From assembly GCF_000425365.1 (NCBI RefSeq), contig NZ_AUDH01000001.1:1-64000 (forward strand): a stretch of 64,000 nucleotides of DNA, read 5' to 3'. Shown piece by piece: positions 29,409-38,400 of the stretch. The notes beneath the pieces are model-generated. The model saw nothing but the letters and a program-made list of their open reading frames with translations, ran no database searches and was not told the DNA's origin. Position numbers and translations under genes: made by a program. Origin of the DNA: Rubritepida flocculans DSM 14296. Its GTDB lineage: Bacteria; Pseudomonadota; Alphaproteobacteria; Acetobacterales; Acetobacteraceae. Position 1 is the first letter of the stretch. Each line of letters begins with the position of its first letter.

Positions 29409-30806
29409 ATGACGGCCCTCAGCGCCACGCATTTCGTCGGAGTCGGCGCGCGCAGCGAGGTGTTCCGGCTGAACACCGGCACGCTCGGCCTCGGCCCCTT
29501 CCTGGTGGAGGCGGGCCTCGGCGACGACTACGCGCTGGGCAACACGGGCGACGACACGCTGGTGGGCGGCGGCGGCGCGGATGTGCTGATCGGCGATGCG
29601 GGCGATGACGTGCTGCACGGCGACGACGCCGGCACGGAAGGCGCGCAGGACGGCAACGACCGCCTCTTCGGCGGCTCGGGGAATGACAGCCTGTTCGGCA
29701 GCGGCGGCCGGGACGCGCTCTTCGGCGGCAGCGGCGGCGACAGTCTCGACGGCGGCAGCGGCGACGACGAGCTGCACGGCGGCCTCGGGGCGGATGTGCT
29801 GGTGGGCGGCGCGGGCAACGACATCCTGTGGGGCAACGGCAACAACGGCGGCAGCTTCACCGTGCGCTACGCCTGGGACGGCACGACCGACACCTACATC
29901 GGCCTGCCGCGCGTGGATGGCGAGGATGTGCCCGTCTCGGAGACCATCACGCCAGGCAGCTATGGCGACGACAACGCGCGGGACTGGCTCTACGGCGGCG
30001 CCGGCGATGATTTCGCGGTCGGCGAGGGCGGGGACGACGTGCTGTTCGGCGAGGATGGCGATGACCGCCTCTGGGGCGATGGCGTGCCCGGAAGCTGGCC
30101 CGCCTTCGCCGGCGTGGCGGGAAACGACGCGCTGTTCGGCGGCGCGGGCGACGACTACCTGCACGGCGGCGGCGGGATGGACTGGCTGGACGGCGGCGCG
30201 GGAATCGACACCGCCTCCTGGTATGATTCCCCGGCGGCGGTGGTCGTGTTCCTCAACCACGGCCTCGGCTTCGGCGGGGATGCGGAGGGCGACCGCCTCG
30301 TTTCCGTCGAGAAGATCGAGGGCAGCCGCTTCGCCGACTGGCTGGTGGGCGACGACGGCGCGAACGAGCTGCGCGGCCTGGACGGCGACGACTGGCTCTT
30401 CGGGATGGACGGCAACGACATCCTCCGCGGCGACCGCTCCGGCGGCGATCCCTGGCATGGCTGGCCGCAATCCAACGACCAGCTTCTCGGCGGGCGCGGC
30501 AGCGACATCCTCTACGGCGGCATGGGCAATGACGTGTTCTGGTTCCGCGCGGAGGATTTCGAGATCGGCGTCTTCGACTACGTGATGGATTTCGGCAAGC
30601 AGGTCGCCGTCTCCGACGTGCCTTTGGCCTACCGGCCGTGGAACTTCGACTACCTGCGCTTCGAGGGCCTGCGCCCGGATCAGCTCGTCTTCACCGACCA
30701 CGCGGACTACGTGCAGATCTCCACCCTCGCCCAGGGCGGGAATGGCGGCGTCATCGTCTTCAACATGACGGCCGCCGCGCTGGTGGACCAGCTCATCTTC
30801 GCCTGA
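29409..30806 (+). CDS. RTX (hemolysin-type calcium-binding repeat) protein
   Basis: A 465-residue Ca2+-binding repeat protein. Many GGxGxDxLxGG-type nonapeptides occur in three blocks (about 34-145, 195-270 and 310-380), giving the low pI and beta-roll expected of type I secreted proteins. The C-terminal about 85 residues (VFWFRAEDFEIGVFDY to MTAAALVDQLIFA) end with the hydrophobic tail typical of T1SS signals. No signal peptide and no catalytic domain are visible. No ABC/MFP secretion genes are near, so export would use machinery encoded elsewhere. Convergent with the acyl-CoA dehydrogenase operon. Confidence 0.85.
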   Translation: MTALSATHFVGVGARSEVFRLNTGTLGLGPFLVEAGLGDDYALGNTGDDTLVGGGGADVLIGDAGDDVLHGDDAGTEGAQDGNDRLFGGSGNDSLFGSGGRDALFGGSGGDSLDGGSGDDELHGGLGADVLVGGAGNDILWGNGNNGGSFTVRYAWDGTTDTYIGLPRVDGEDVPVSETITPGSYGDDNARDWLYGGAGDDFAVGEGGDDVLFGEDGDDRLWGDGVPGSWPAFAGVAGNDALFGGAGDDYLHGGGGMDWLDGGAGIDTASWYDSPAAVVVFLNHGLGFGGDAEGDRLVSVEKIEGSRFADWLVGDDGANELRGLDGDDWLFGMDGNDILRGDRSGGDPWHGWPQSNDQLLGGRGSDILYGGMGNDVFWFRAEDFEIGVFDYVMDFGKQVAVSDVPLAYRPWNFDYLRFEGLRPDQLVFTDHADYVQISTLAQGGNGGVIVFNMTAAALVDQLIFA

Positions 30807-30811
30807 TCCGC

Positions 30812-30827
30812 CCGGCGTGACCGCCGG
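30812..30827. terminator. Hairpin between convergent RTX and acyl-CoA dehydrogenase genes
   Basis: A 6-bp perfect GC stem (30812-30817 with 30822-30827) with a 4-base loop in the short gap between convergent genes. No T-tract; terminator-like only. Confidence 0.35.
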
Positions 30828-30832
30828 CCGGT

Positions 30833-31999
30833 TCAGGGCAGCTCCAGCACGTTCTTCGCCAGGATGTTGCGCTGGATCTCGTTGGTGCCGCCGTAGATGG
30901 AGGTGGGCCGCGCCTGGATGTAGAGCGCGCCGGGGTTGAGGTGGCGGTTGCCCTCCATCGGGCCGAACAGCGCGGCGTTCTCGCCCGCCACCTCCAGCGC
31001 CGTCTCGGTGATGCGCTGGAACAGCTCGGACTGGATCACCTTGAGCTGCGAGACATCCGCGCCCAGCGGCCGCCCCTGCTTCAGCACCGCCACATAGCGC
31101 GCGTAGAGCGCCTTGAGATCCTCGAGATCGGCGCGGTGGCGGGCGTAGCGCTCGGCGAAGAGCGGATCATCCGCCACGCCCATCTTCTCCGCGAGCTGGC
31201 GCAGCCTGGCGAGCGCATAGGCCGACTGGCGGGGCGAGCCGAGGTAGATGCGCTCGAAGGAGAGCAGCGCCTTCGCCATGTCCCAGCCCTTGTTGAGCTG
31301 GCCGACGAGATTCTCCTTCGGCACCTTCACGTTGTCGAGGAACACCTCGCAGAACTCGTCGTGCATCTCGAGGTTGACGATCGGCCGCACGGTGATGCCG
31401 GGCGAGGTCATGTCGGCCAGCAGGAAGGAGATCCCCTCCTGCTTCTTCGCCGTCTTGTCGGTGCGCACGAGCAGGAAGATCCAGTTCGCGTCCTGCGCCA
31501 GCGTGGTCCAGATCTTCTGGCCGTTGACGAGGTAGTGGTCGCCCATGTCCACCGCCTCGGTGCGCAGCGAGGCGAGGTCGGAGCCGCTGTTGGGCTCGGA
31601 ATAGCCCTGGCACCAGATGTGCTCGCCGGTCAGGATCTTCGGCAGGAAGCGTTGCTTCTGCTCCTCCGTGCCGTAGCGGATGACCAGCGGGCCCAGCATG
31701 ATGATGCCGTGGTCGTTGCAGCGGGCGCAGCCCCAGCGCTCGAGCTCCTCGGTGAAGATGATCTGCTTGGCGGGCGAGAGGCCGAGGCCCCCGTATTCCC
31801 GCGGCCAGCCGGGGCAGAGCCAGCCCTTCTCGGCCAGCTTGAGATACCAGACCTTGTTCTCCTCCCAGTGCAGGCGCTTCGGAGGGTTGCGCAGCTCCGG
31901 CGGATAGTTCTCCTCGATCCAGGCGCGGATGTGCAGGCGGAAGGCCTCGTCCGGCATGGCGTCGAGGTCGAGCGGTTCGCGGGGGGTGATGGCGTTCAT
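30833..31999 (-). CDS. Acyl-CoA dehydrogenase
   Basis: FAD-dependent acyl-CoA dehydrogenase, 388 residues. Motifs: WPREYGGLGLS, YSEPNSGSDLASL (flavin/substrate loop), KIWTT, and the C-terminal YGGTNEIQRNILAKNVL signature. This group often acts on branched, aromatic or CoA-bound terpenoid/phthalate-like substrates; the exact one is unknown. Last gene of a minus-strand operon: CoA-transferase B, acyl-CoA dehydrogenase, enoyl-CoA hydratase, this gene (4-base gap). Electrons would pass to EtfBA. Confidence 0.92.
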   Translation of the reverse strand: MNAITPREPLDLDAMPDEAFRLHIRAWIEENYPPELRNPPKRLHWEENKVWYLKLAEKGWLCPGWPREYGGLGLSPAKQIIFTEELERWGCARCNDHGIIMLGPLVIRYGTEEQKQRFLPKILTGEHIWCQGYSEPNSGSDLASLRTEAVDMGDHYLVNGQKIWTTLAQDANWIFLLVRTDKTAKKQEGISFLLADMTSPGITVRPIVNLEMHDEFCEVFLDNVKVPKENLVGQLNKGWDMAKALLSFERIYLGSPRQSAYALARLRQLAEKMGVADDPLFAERYARHRADLEDLKALYARYVAVLKQGRPLGADVSQLKVIQSELFQRITETALEVAGENAALFGPMEGNRHLNPGALYIQARPTSIYGGTNEIQRNILAKNVLELP

Positions 32000-32003
32000 G
32001 GCG

Positions 32004-32789
32004 TCAGCGCCCCCGGAACACCGGCTTGCGCTTGGAGAGGAAGGCCTCGCGGCCTTCCTTGTGGTCCTCGGTGACGAAGAGCGCGGCCTGCCAATCCGCC
32101 TCGCGCGCGAGCGCCCGCTCCAGCTCCTCGGCGAACCACTGCCTCGTGTAGGCGATGGGCAGCGGCGCCTCCTGCGCGAGGAAGCGCGCCTTTTCGAGCG
32201 CCACCTCCAGCGCCTTCCCCTTCGGCACCACATAGTCCACGAGGCCGATGCGCTGCGCCTCGGTGCCGAGATACTGCGTGTGGTGCAGCAGCATGTCGCG
32301 CGCGCGGCCCGCGCCGATGCGCGCGGGCAGGGTGGCGGGGAGCCCCATATCGGCCATCAGGCCGATCTTGTGGAAACCGGCCATGAAGCGCGCGTCGTCC
32401 GCCGCCACGATGGTGTCGCAGAGCAGCGCGAGCGAGAGCCCCGCGCCCACCGCCCAGCCCTCCACCGCCGCCACCACGGGCAGGTTGCCGCGCGCCAGCA
32501 GCCGCACCAGGCGATGCGTGCGGCGCATGCGCTCGCGCCCCTCATGGGCGGTGGCGATGTTCATGCCCGAGATGTCGCCGCCCGCGGAGAAGACGCCCTC
32601 GCTGCCCGTCAGCACGATGGCGCGCGTGCTGCCATCGGCCGAGGCGCGCTCCAGCGCCTGTTCGAGCTCCACGCGCAGCGGAACGGCGAGCGCGTTGCGC
32701 CGCGCCGGGTAGTCGAGGGTGAGGACCATGACGGGCCCGTCCCGTTCCTCGATGATGCGCATGCGCGCCGTGCTCTCCGCGCCGTCCAT
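32004..32789 (-). CDS. Enoyl-CoA hydratase/isomerase
   Basis: Crotonase-fold protein of 261 residues that hydrates or isomerises enoyl-CoA. Oxyanion-hole residues lie in GVFSAGGDISGM and in AVGAGLSLALLCD; FMAGFHKIGLMADMGLPATLP follows. The usual second catalytic Glu is not obvious: GLMADMG stands where many hydratases have a Glu, so it may be an isomerase or another crotonase subtype. It overlaps the upstream acyl-CoA dehydrogenase stop by one base and precedes the second dehydrogenase by 4 bases. Confidence 0.88.
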   Translation of the reverse strand: MDGAESTARMRIIEERDGPVMVLTLDYPARRNALAVPLRVELEQALERASADGSTRAIVLTGSEGVFSAGGDISGMNIATAHEGRERMRRTHRLVRLLARGNLPVVAAVEGWAVGAGLSLALLCDTIVAADDARFMAGFHKIGLMADMGLPATLPARIGAGRARDMLLHHTQYLGTEAQRIGLVDYVVPKGKALEVALEKARFLAQEAPLPIAYTRQWFAEELERALAREADWQAALFVTEDHKEGREAFLSKRKPVFRGR

Positions 32790-33883
32790 CAGGCGTCCTC
32801 CGTCTCGGGGGTGAGGGCGTGGAAGCGGCGGCGGTGCAGCGCCGCGCCGCCGAAGGCCGGGGCCAGCACCATGGCCCGGCGCAGGTAGAGCCCCACATCG
32901 TACTGGTCGGTGTAGCCGATGCCGCCGTGAAGCTGCAGGCAGGCCTGCTGCACCAGCATCCCCGCCTCGCTCGCCCGCGCCTTGGCGCGGGAGACAAGGG
33001 CGCGCGCCGCATCGCCCGTCGCGCCCGCGTCCAGCGCGGCCGCCGCCTGCTCCACCGCCGCGCGGGTCAGCGCCACCTGCATCTTCGCATCCGCCGCCTT
33101 GTGCTGCAGCGCCTGGAAGCTGCCGATCACCCTGCCGAACTGCTGGCGCGTGCGGAGGTAGTCGAGCGTCATGGCGAAGGCGGCCTCCATGCCGCCGAGC
33201 AGCGCCGCCGCCGTCAGCAGCGCGGCGCGGTCCAGCCCCTCGGCGAGCGCCTCGCCGATGTCGTCGGCGATGTGGCTGCCCGGGCCGTGGCCCACGAAGG
33301 GTTCCGGCCGCACGGTGGAGAGGTGCCCGCCATCCTGCGTCGTCTCGTTCGTCACCTCCGTCATGTCGCGCACCAGAAGGTGCAGCGCCACGCGCCCGCC
33401 CTCGCGCACGGGCCAGAGGAAATGGCTGGCGCCCGCGCCCATCGGCACGAAGCGCCGCGCGCCGTCCGCGCTGGCCGCGGGCTCGAGCGTGTTCGCGCGG
33501 TCCTGCCAGGCGGTGAGCGCCACCGCCTCCCCGGCCAGCACCAGCGGCAGCACCGTCTCCTCGCCCGCCGCCGCCAGCAGATGCGCGGACAGCATGAGCG
33601 GGATCACCGGCTCGGGCGCGAGGGCGCGGCCCAGCTCCTCGGCCAGCGCCACCGCCTCGCCCATGCCGAGCCCCGCGCCGCCCGCCTGCTCCGGCACGGC
33701 GAGGCCGATCCAGCCCGCCTGGCCCATCTCGGCCAGCTTCGCGGGGTCGAAGCCCGGCTCGGTGAAACGCAGCGCGCGCACGCGGGCGAGGTCCGCCCCC
33801 AGCAGGCCGCGCGCGCTGTCGCGGATCATGGAGATGCTCTCGAGGCGCTCCTCGTCGAAGGGCGCGATGCCGGCGGCGCTCAT
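32789..33883 (-). CDS. Acyl-CoA dehydrogenase (smaller, divergent partner)
   Basis: Acyl-CoA dehydrogenase of 364 residues. WIGLAVPEQAGGAGLGM, YLRTRQQFGRVIGSFQALQHKAADA and the C-terminal LHGGIGYTDQYDVGLYLRRA are recognisable. The internal flavin loop is degenerate, which is common for the second subunit of heteromeric (alpha2beta2) acyl-CoA dehydrogenases used in steroid or branched-chain degradation. With the enzyme at 30833 it could form such a pair (inference). The start overlaps the CoA-transferase stop as ATGA. Confidence 0.87.
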   Translation of the reverse strand: MSAAGIAPFDEERLESISMIRDSARGLLGADLARVRALRFTEPGFDPAKLAEMGQAGWIGLAVPEQAGGAGLGMGEAVALAEELGRALAPEPVIPLMLSAHLLAAAGEETVLPLVLAGEAVALTAWQDRANTLEPAASADGARRFVPMGAGASHFLWPVREGGRVALHLLVRDMTEVTNETTQDGGHLSTVRPEPFVGHGPGSHIADDIGEALAEGLDRAALLTAAALLGGMEAAFAMTLDYLRTRQQFGRVIGSFQALQHKAADAKMQVALTRAAVEQAAAALDAGATGDAARALVSRAKARASEAGMLVQQACLQLHGGIGYTDQYDVGLYLRRAMVLAPAFGGAALHRRRFHALTPETEDA

Positions 33884-34521
33884 GCCGTGTGCAGCCGCGC
33901 TTCGGTCTTCGCCTGCAGCTCCTCGAGGCTCATGCCCTCCACGATGTCGCGCACCACGAAGCCGAGGCCGGGCACGATGTCGAGCACCGCGAGGTTGGTG
34001 TACACGCGCGAGACGTTGCCGAGCGCGGTGAGCGGATAGCCGCAGCGCCGCACGAGCTTGGGGCGGCCGTCCTTCGTCGTGTGCTCCATCACCACCCACA
34101 GGCGCTTCGCGCCGGCCGCGAGGTCCATCGCGCCGCCCACGGCGGGGGCGGTGTCGTTCTCGCTGGTGGCCCAGTTCGCGAGGTCGCCGTTCTCGGCCAC
34201 CTCGAAGCCGCCGAGCACGCAGAGGTCGATGTGCCCGCCGCGGATCATCGCGAAGCTGTCGGCGTGGTGGCAGAAGGAGCCGCCGGGGCGCAGCGTCACC
34301 ATCTGCTTGCCGGCGTTGATCAGCCAGGGATCCTCGCGGCCCTTCTCCGGCGCGGGGCCCATGCCGAGCACGCCGTTCTCCGACTGGAAGATCACCTCGC
34401 GCTCCAGCGGCACATGGTCGGCGATCAGGGTGGGGATGCCGATGCCGAGATTGACCACCCAGCCCTCGGGGATGTCGGCGGCGGCCTTTGCGGCCATCTG
34501 GGCGCGGGAAAAGGGCGTCAT
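33880..34521 (-). CDS. scoB: 3-oxoacid CoA-transferase, subunit B (orphan)
   Basis: A 213-residue CoA-transferase B subunit of the SCOT/PcaJ/AtoA type. The catalytic Glu lies in the SENG motif (FQSENGVLGMGP), with NLGIGIPTLIADH and the GGHIDLCVLGGFEV segment. It normally works with an A subunit, yet no scoA/pcaI gene is adjacent: the upstream neighbour is glutathione peroxidase (60-base gap). It heads the minus-strand operon with two acyl-CoA dehydrogenases and an enoyl-CoA hydratase, so it may activate the operon's acid substrate. Confidence 0.88.
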   Translation of the reverse strand: MTPFSRAQMAAKAAADIPEGWVVNLGIGIPTLIADHVPLEREVIFQSENGVLGMGPAPEKGREDPWLINAGKQMVTLRPGGSFCHHADSFAMIRGGHIDLCVLGGFEVAENGDLANWATSENDTAPAVGGAMDLAAGAKRLWVVMEHTTKDGRPKLVRRCGYPLTALGNVSRVYTNLAVLDIVPGLGFVVRDIVEGMSLEELQAKTEARLHTA

Positions 34522-34581
34522 GGCGATCTCCTCCGGACGGGCCGGAGGGTAGGCCCGGGCGCGGGCGCGGTCCAGACGCGG

Positions 34582-35055
34582 CTACAGCAGCGCCTCGACC
34601 TCCTTCGCGAGCGCCGCGGGGGTGGTGGTGGGGGGGAAGCGGCCGCGCACCCTTCCCTCGCGGTCGAGCAGGAACTTGGTGAAGTTCCACTTGATGCCGC
34701 TGGTGAGCAGCCCGCCCTTCTCGGCCTTCAGCCAGGCGTAGAGCGGGTGCGCGCGCGGGCCGTTCACCTCGATCTTGGCGAAGAGCGGGAAGGTGACGCC
34801 GAAATTCTTCTCGCAGAAGGCGGCGATCTCGGCATCCGTCCCCGGCTCCTGGTGGCCGAACTGGTCGCAGGGGAAGGCGAGGATTTCGAGCCCGCGCGGG
34901 CCGTGGCTTTCGTAGAGCGCCTGCAGGCCCTTGTACTGCGGCGTGAAGCCGCATTTCGAGGCGGTGTTCACCACCAGCACCACCTTGCCGCGGTAATCCG
35001 CCAGCGACTGGGTGCTGCCATCGTTGCGCGTGGCGGTGAAATCGTAGAAGCCCAT
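34582..35055 (-). CDS. gpx: Glutathione peroxidase (Cys type)
   Basis: Thiol peroxidase of 157 residues, cytosolic. The catalytic centre is Cys in NTASKCGFTPQY (Sec in animal forms), with the second conserved segment FPCDQFGHQEPG and the C-terminal KWNFTKFLLDREG carrying the Trp-Asn. These BsaA/BtuE-type enzymes usually use thioredoxin. It lies 14 bases after a VOC protein gene, which itself overlaps the giant helicase gene, so the three are probably in one transcript. Confidence 0.93.
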   Translation of the reverse strand: MGFYDFTATRNDGSTQSLADYRGKVVLVVNTASKCGFTPQYKGLQALYESHGPRGLEILAFPCDQFGHQEPGTDAEIAAFCEKNFGVTFPLFAKIEVNGPRAHPLYAWLKAEKGGLLTSGIKWNFTKFLLDREGRVRGRFPPTTTPAALAKEVEALL

Positions 35056-35069
35056 GGGATCCTCCCGCC

Positions 35070-35477
35070 TCAGCGCGGCGCCGGCCAGTCCGGCCGCTCG
35101 AAGCGCTGGAACTCGATGAGATAGCCGGCCGGGTCGGTGACGAAGAAATGCGTCACGCGATAGGTCTCGGAATACTCGGGCGCGGGCGGAACCGCCACGC
35201 CCCTCGCCTTGAGGAAGGCGTGCCAGCCCTCGACCTCCGGTGTCACGAAGGTGAACACCACGCCCCCCTGCACGCGCGGATTGTCGGAGGCCCGCGGCGC
35301 GCGGGCCCGGCAGACGCCGAGGAAGGCGCGATCGCCCTCGGCCGCGGCGTAGATCCGGCAGGTGCCCTGGTCCTGCACCAGGGGCAGTTCCAGCACCTCC
35401 TCGTAGAAGCGCCAGGAGGGGGCGGGATCCTCGGCGTAGAGGAAGGTGACCTGCTGGGCGGGGGCGGGGCGGTTCAT
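35070..35477 (-). CDS. VOC (glyoxalase/bleomycin-resistance fold) family protein
   Basis: A 135-residue vicinal-oxygen-chelate protein: strand/helix pattern VTFLYAEDPAPSWRFYEEVLELPL, GVVFTFVTPEVEGWHAFLKARGV, and the end THFFVTDPAGYLIEFQRF. A Glu at the end (YLIEFQRF) and His in VTHFF are plausible metal ligands, but the set is incomplete, so a specific enzymatic activity cannot be named. Its ATG overlaps the stop of the giant helicase gene (ATGA), an unusual coupling. Confidence 0.78.
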   Translation of the reverse strand: MNRPAPAQQVTFLYAEDPAPSWRFYEEVLELPLVQDQGTCRIYAAAEGDRAFLGVCRARAPRASDNPRVQGGVVFTFVTPEVEGWHAFLKARGVAVPPAPEYSETYRVTHFFVTDPAGYLIEFQRFERPDWPAPR

Positions 35478-38400
35478 GCGGTGAGGCGTCCCTGGGCGGC
35501 GAGCACGGCGAGGCGGGCGGCGATGGCGGGGTGGGCGTTGGCCTCGAGGCCGAGCAGGCGCGCCACGCCGGCGGCCAGCTCCTCCTCGCTCGCGCGCGGC
35601 GTGAGCGCAAGCAGGGCGCGCGCGGCGGCCTCGATCTCGGCGGGCGGCACCATGGCGGGGCGGCGCAGATGGGCGGCGGCGGCGCGGCGGTCGCGCGGCG
35701 TTGCGGGCGGCGTGTCCTCCAGCCGCCAGAAGCCGCCCTCCTCCAGCGCGCCGTGCAGGAGCTGCGCTTCGCGCAGCGCGCCCTGCGCCTCGGCGGCGTC
35801 GAAGGCGGCGCCCGCGAGCAGCTTCGCGCGTTCCAGGATCGCCTCGCGGTGCACCGGGGCCTCGGTGCGCAGGATGGCGAGCATCATCTCCGTCCACTCG
35901 GCGCGCCTGCGCGGCGGGGTTTCCCAGACGGCTTCCGCATAGGGCGCGGCGAGGCCCGTCTCCGGCACGGCCGGGCCGGCGGGGGCGGGCGGCGCCGCCA
36001 CGCCCAGCGCGGCGCGCAGCGCGGCGCGCGCGGCCTCGGGCCGGTTCAGCCAGTCGAGCGACCAGGAGCGCGCGAGCCGCCAGCCCATCCCCTCCAGCGC
36101 CATCTGCCGGCCGCGGTCGCGGTCGCGCGCGCAGCGCAGCGCGGCCCAGTCGAGCCCGTCCAGCTCCACGCCGAGCTCGAAGCCCTCGGGGCCGCGCGCC
36201 GCCACGTCGAGGAAGAGGCCCGAGAGGCCCACCCGCGCCACCGGCTCGCGCCCCGCCTCGGCCACCAGCTCCCCGATCAGCGCGGCGAGGGGCGTGGCCT
36301 CCTCGCCCGCCAGGCGTCGCGCCTCCTCCCCCGCGGCGAAGGCGAGGAAGGTCTTGAGGGCGGCCACGCCGCGGCCCTTCGCGCGCTCCGTGTCCACCTC
36401 CTCCGCGCCGATGCCGCTGAACACGATGCAGCGCTTCTTCGCGCGGGTGATGAGCACGTTGAGCCGCCGTTCGCCGCCCTCGTTGGAGAGCGGGCCGAAG
36501 CGCATGGCGAGCTTGCCGTCCGGCCCGCGCCCGTAGCCCACGGAGATCATGATGGCGTCGCGCTCGTCGCCCTGCACGTTCTCGAGGTTCTTCACGAAGA
36601 AGGGCTCGGCCGGGTGGGCGGCGAAGAACGCCTCCGTGTCGGGGCTGTCGCGGCGCAGCCGCTCCACCGCCTCGAGGATGGCGTCGCGTTGCGTCACCGA
36701 GAAGGCGGCGACGCCGAGCGTGTCGCCCGGCGTCTCGCGCGCGTGGCGCAGCACGGCCTCGGCGACCGCGCGCGCCTCCTCGGCGTTGGCGCTGCCCACG
36801 AAACGCCCGTTCACGCGCACCAGCGAGAGGCCGAGGGCGGGGCTGCGCGGGCGCGGCGAGGGGAGCACCAGCAGCCGGTCCTCGTAGAACTCGCGGTTGG
36901 AGGTGGCGATCAGGCTCTCGTGCCGGCTGCGGTAGTGCCAGCGCAGCATCAGGCGCGGGATGCCGCGGGCGTTGGCGAGGCCGAGGATGCTCTCCACGTC
37001 GCGCGCCTCCAGCGCCTTCTCCTCCTCCTCGGGCGCCTCCTCCGCCTCCTCCGTCATGCGCTGGAAGAAGCGGGTGGGCGGCATCTGCCGGTCATCGCCC
37101 ACCACCACCAGCTGCTTCGCCCGCGCGATGGCCCCGAGCGCGTCCACCGGCTCGATCTGGCTGGCCTCGTCCATCACCAGCAGGTCGAACTCCGGGAAGC
37201 CGGGCTGGGTGGCGTGGTGCGGGTTGGCGAGGAACTGCGCGACGCTGAGCGGGCTCATCATGAAGATCGGCTTGGCCTTGCGGATGAGCGGCGCGGCGCG
37301 GGAGAGCAGGGTGCGCACCGGCGCGTGGCCGCGCTTCCTCTCGAACTCGCCGCGCAGGAAGGCGAGCGCGGCGGGGGCCTCGCCCTCGCGCAGCGCCTTC
37401 ACGCGATGGGCGAGCACGGCCGCCGCCTCCGCCCGCGCGAGGCGCACGCGGGCCGCGTCGGCGGCGCGGAAATCGGCCACCAGACGGTCGGCCTCCGCGC
37501 CGTCGAAGGCGGCGAGGCTCGGCTGCTCGCGGAACAGGAGGCGCAGCAGGGATTCGTGCAGGGCGAAGTCGAAGGCGGCCTCGGCGCGCTCGGGCGGGAG
37601 GGCGCCGCGCTCCAGCGCCTCGGCGAGCGGGGCGAGCTCGGGCGCGGCCGCCACCGCGCGCGCCCAGCCCTGCCACTCGGCCAGCGCCTCGGGCGCGGCG
37701 GCCCAGGCGGCGAGGGTCTCGGCCAGCGCGCCCCAGGGCCCGTCGAAGGCGTGGCCGCTCGCTTCGGCCAGCGGGGCCCAGGCGGCGAGGGCGGCGCGCT
37801 GCGCCTCGCTCGGCGGCGGGGTGGCGAGGGCGGCGGCGTGCTCCTCCATCCAGGCGATGTCGCGCGCCAGGGCTTCCGCGTCCGGCCCGGGGCCGAGCCG
37901 CGCCGCGGCGGCCTGGGCGGCGAGCAGCGCCTCGAGCGCCGCGTCGTCCGCGGGGTCGCGCAGGGCGGCGGCGAGCCGCGCCTGCGCCGCGCGCCGCGCG
38001 CCGTCGAGGAAGCCGAGCAGCCCGCCCGGCCTGGCCAGGGTGGCGCGCGCCTCGGCGAGCCCCGCCACCTCCAGCGCGCCGGGCAGGAAGCGCGGATCCT
38101 GCCGCGCGGCCTCGACCAGCCGCAGATCCGCAAGGCGCGCGCGGGCGGCGGGGAGATCCTTCACGCGCATCGGGGCCTCGGCGCGCAAGGCCTCGGCGGC
38201 CACGGCCGCGCGCGCCTCGGCCAGGGTACCTGGGGCGGCGGCGAGCACGCGAAGCGCACGGGGCAGCGCCGCCAGCAGCCGGTCGGCGGCCAGCGCGTCG
38301 AGATCGGCGCGCACGCCGCGCCAGGGGCTGCGCGCGCCGGCGGATTGCGCGCCCAGCTCCCGCGCCGCCGCGCGCAGGGCGCGGATGCGCGCCCCGTCCC

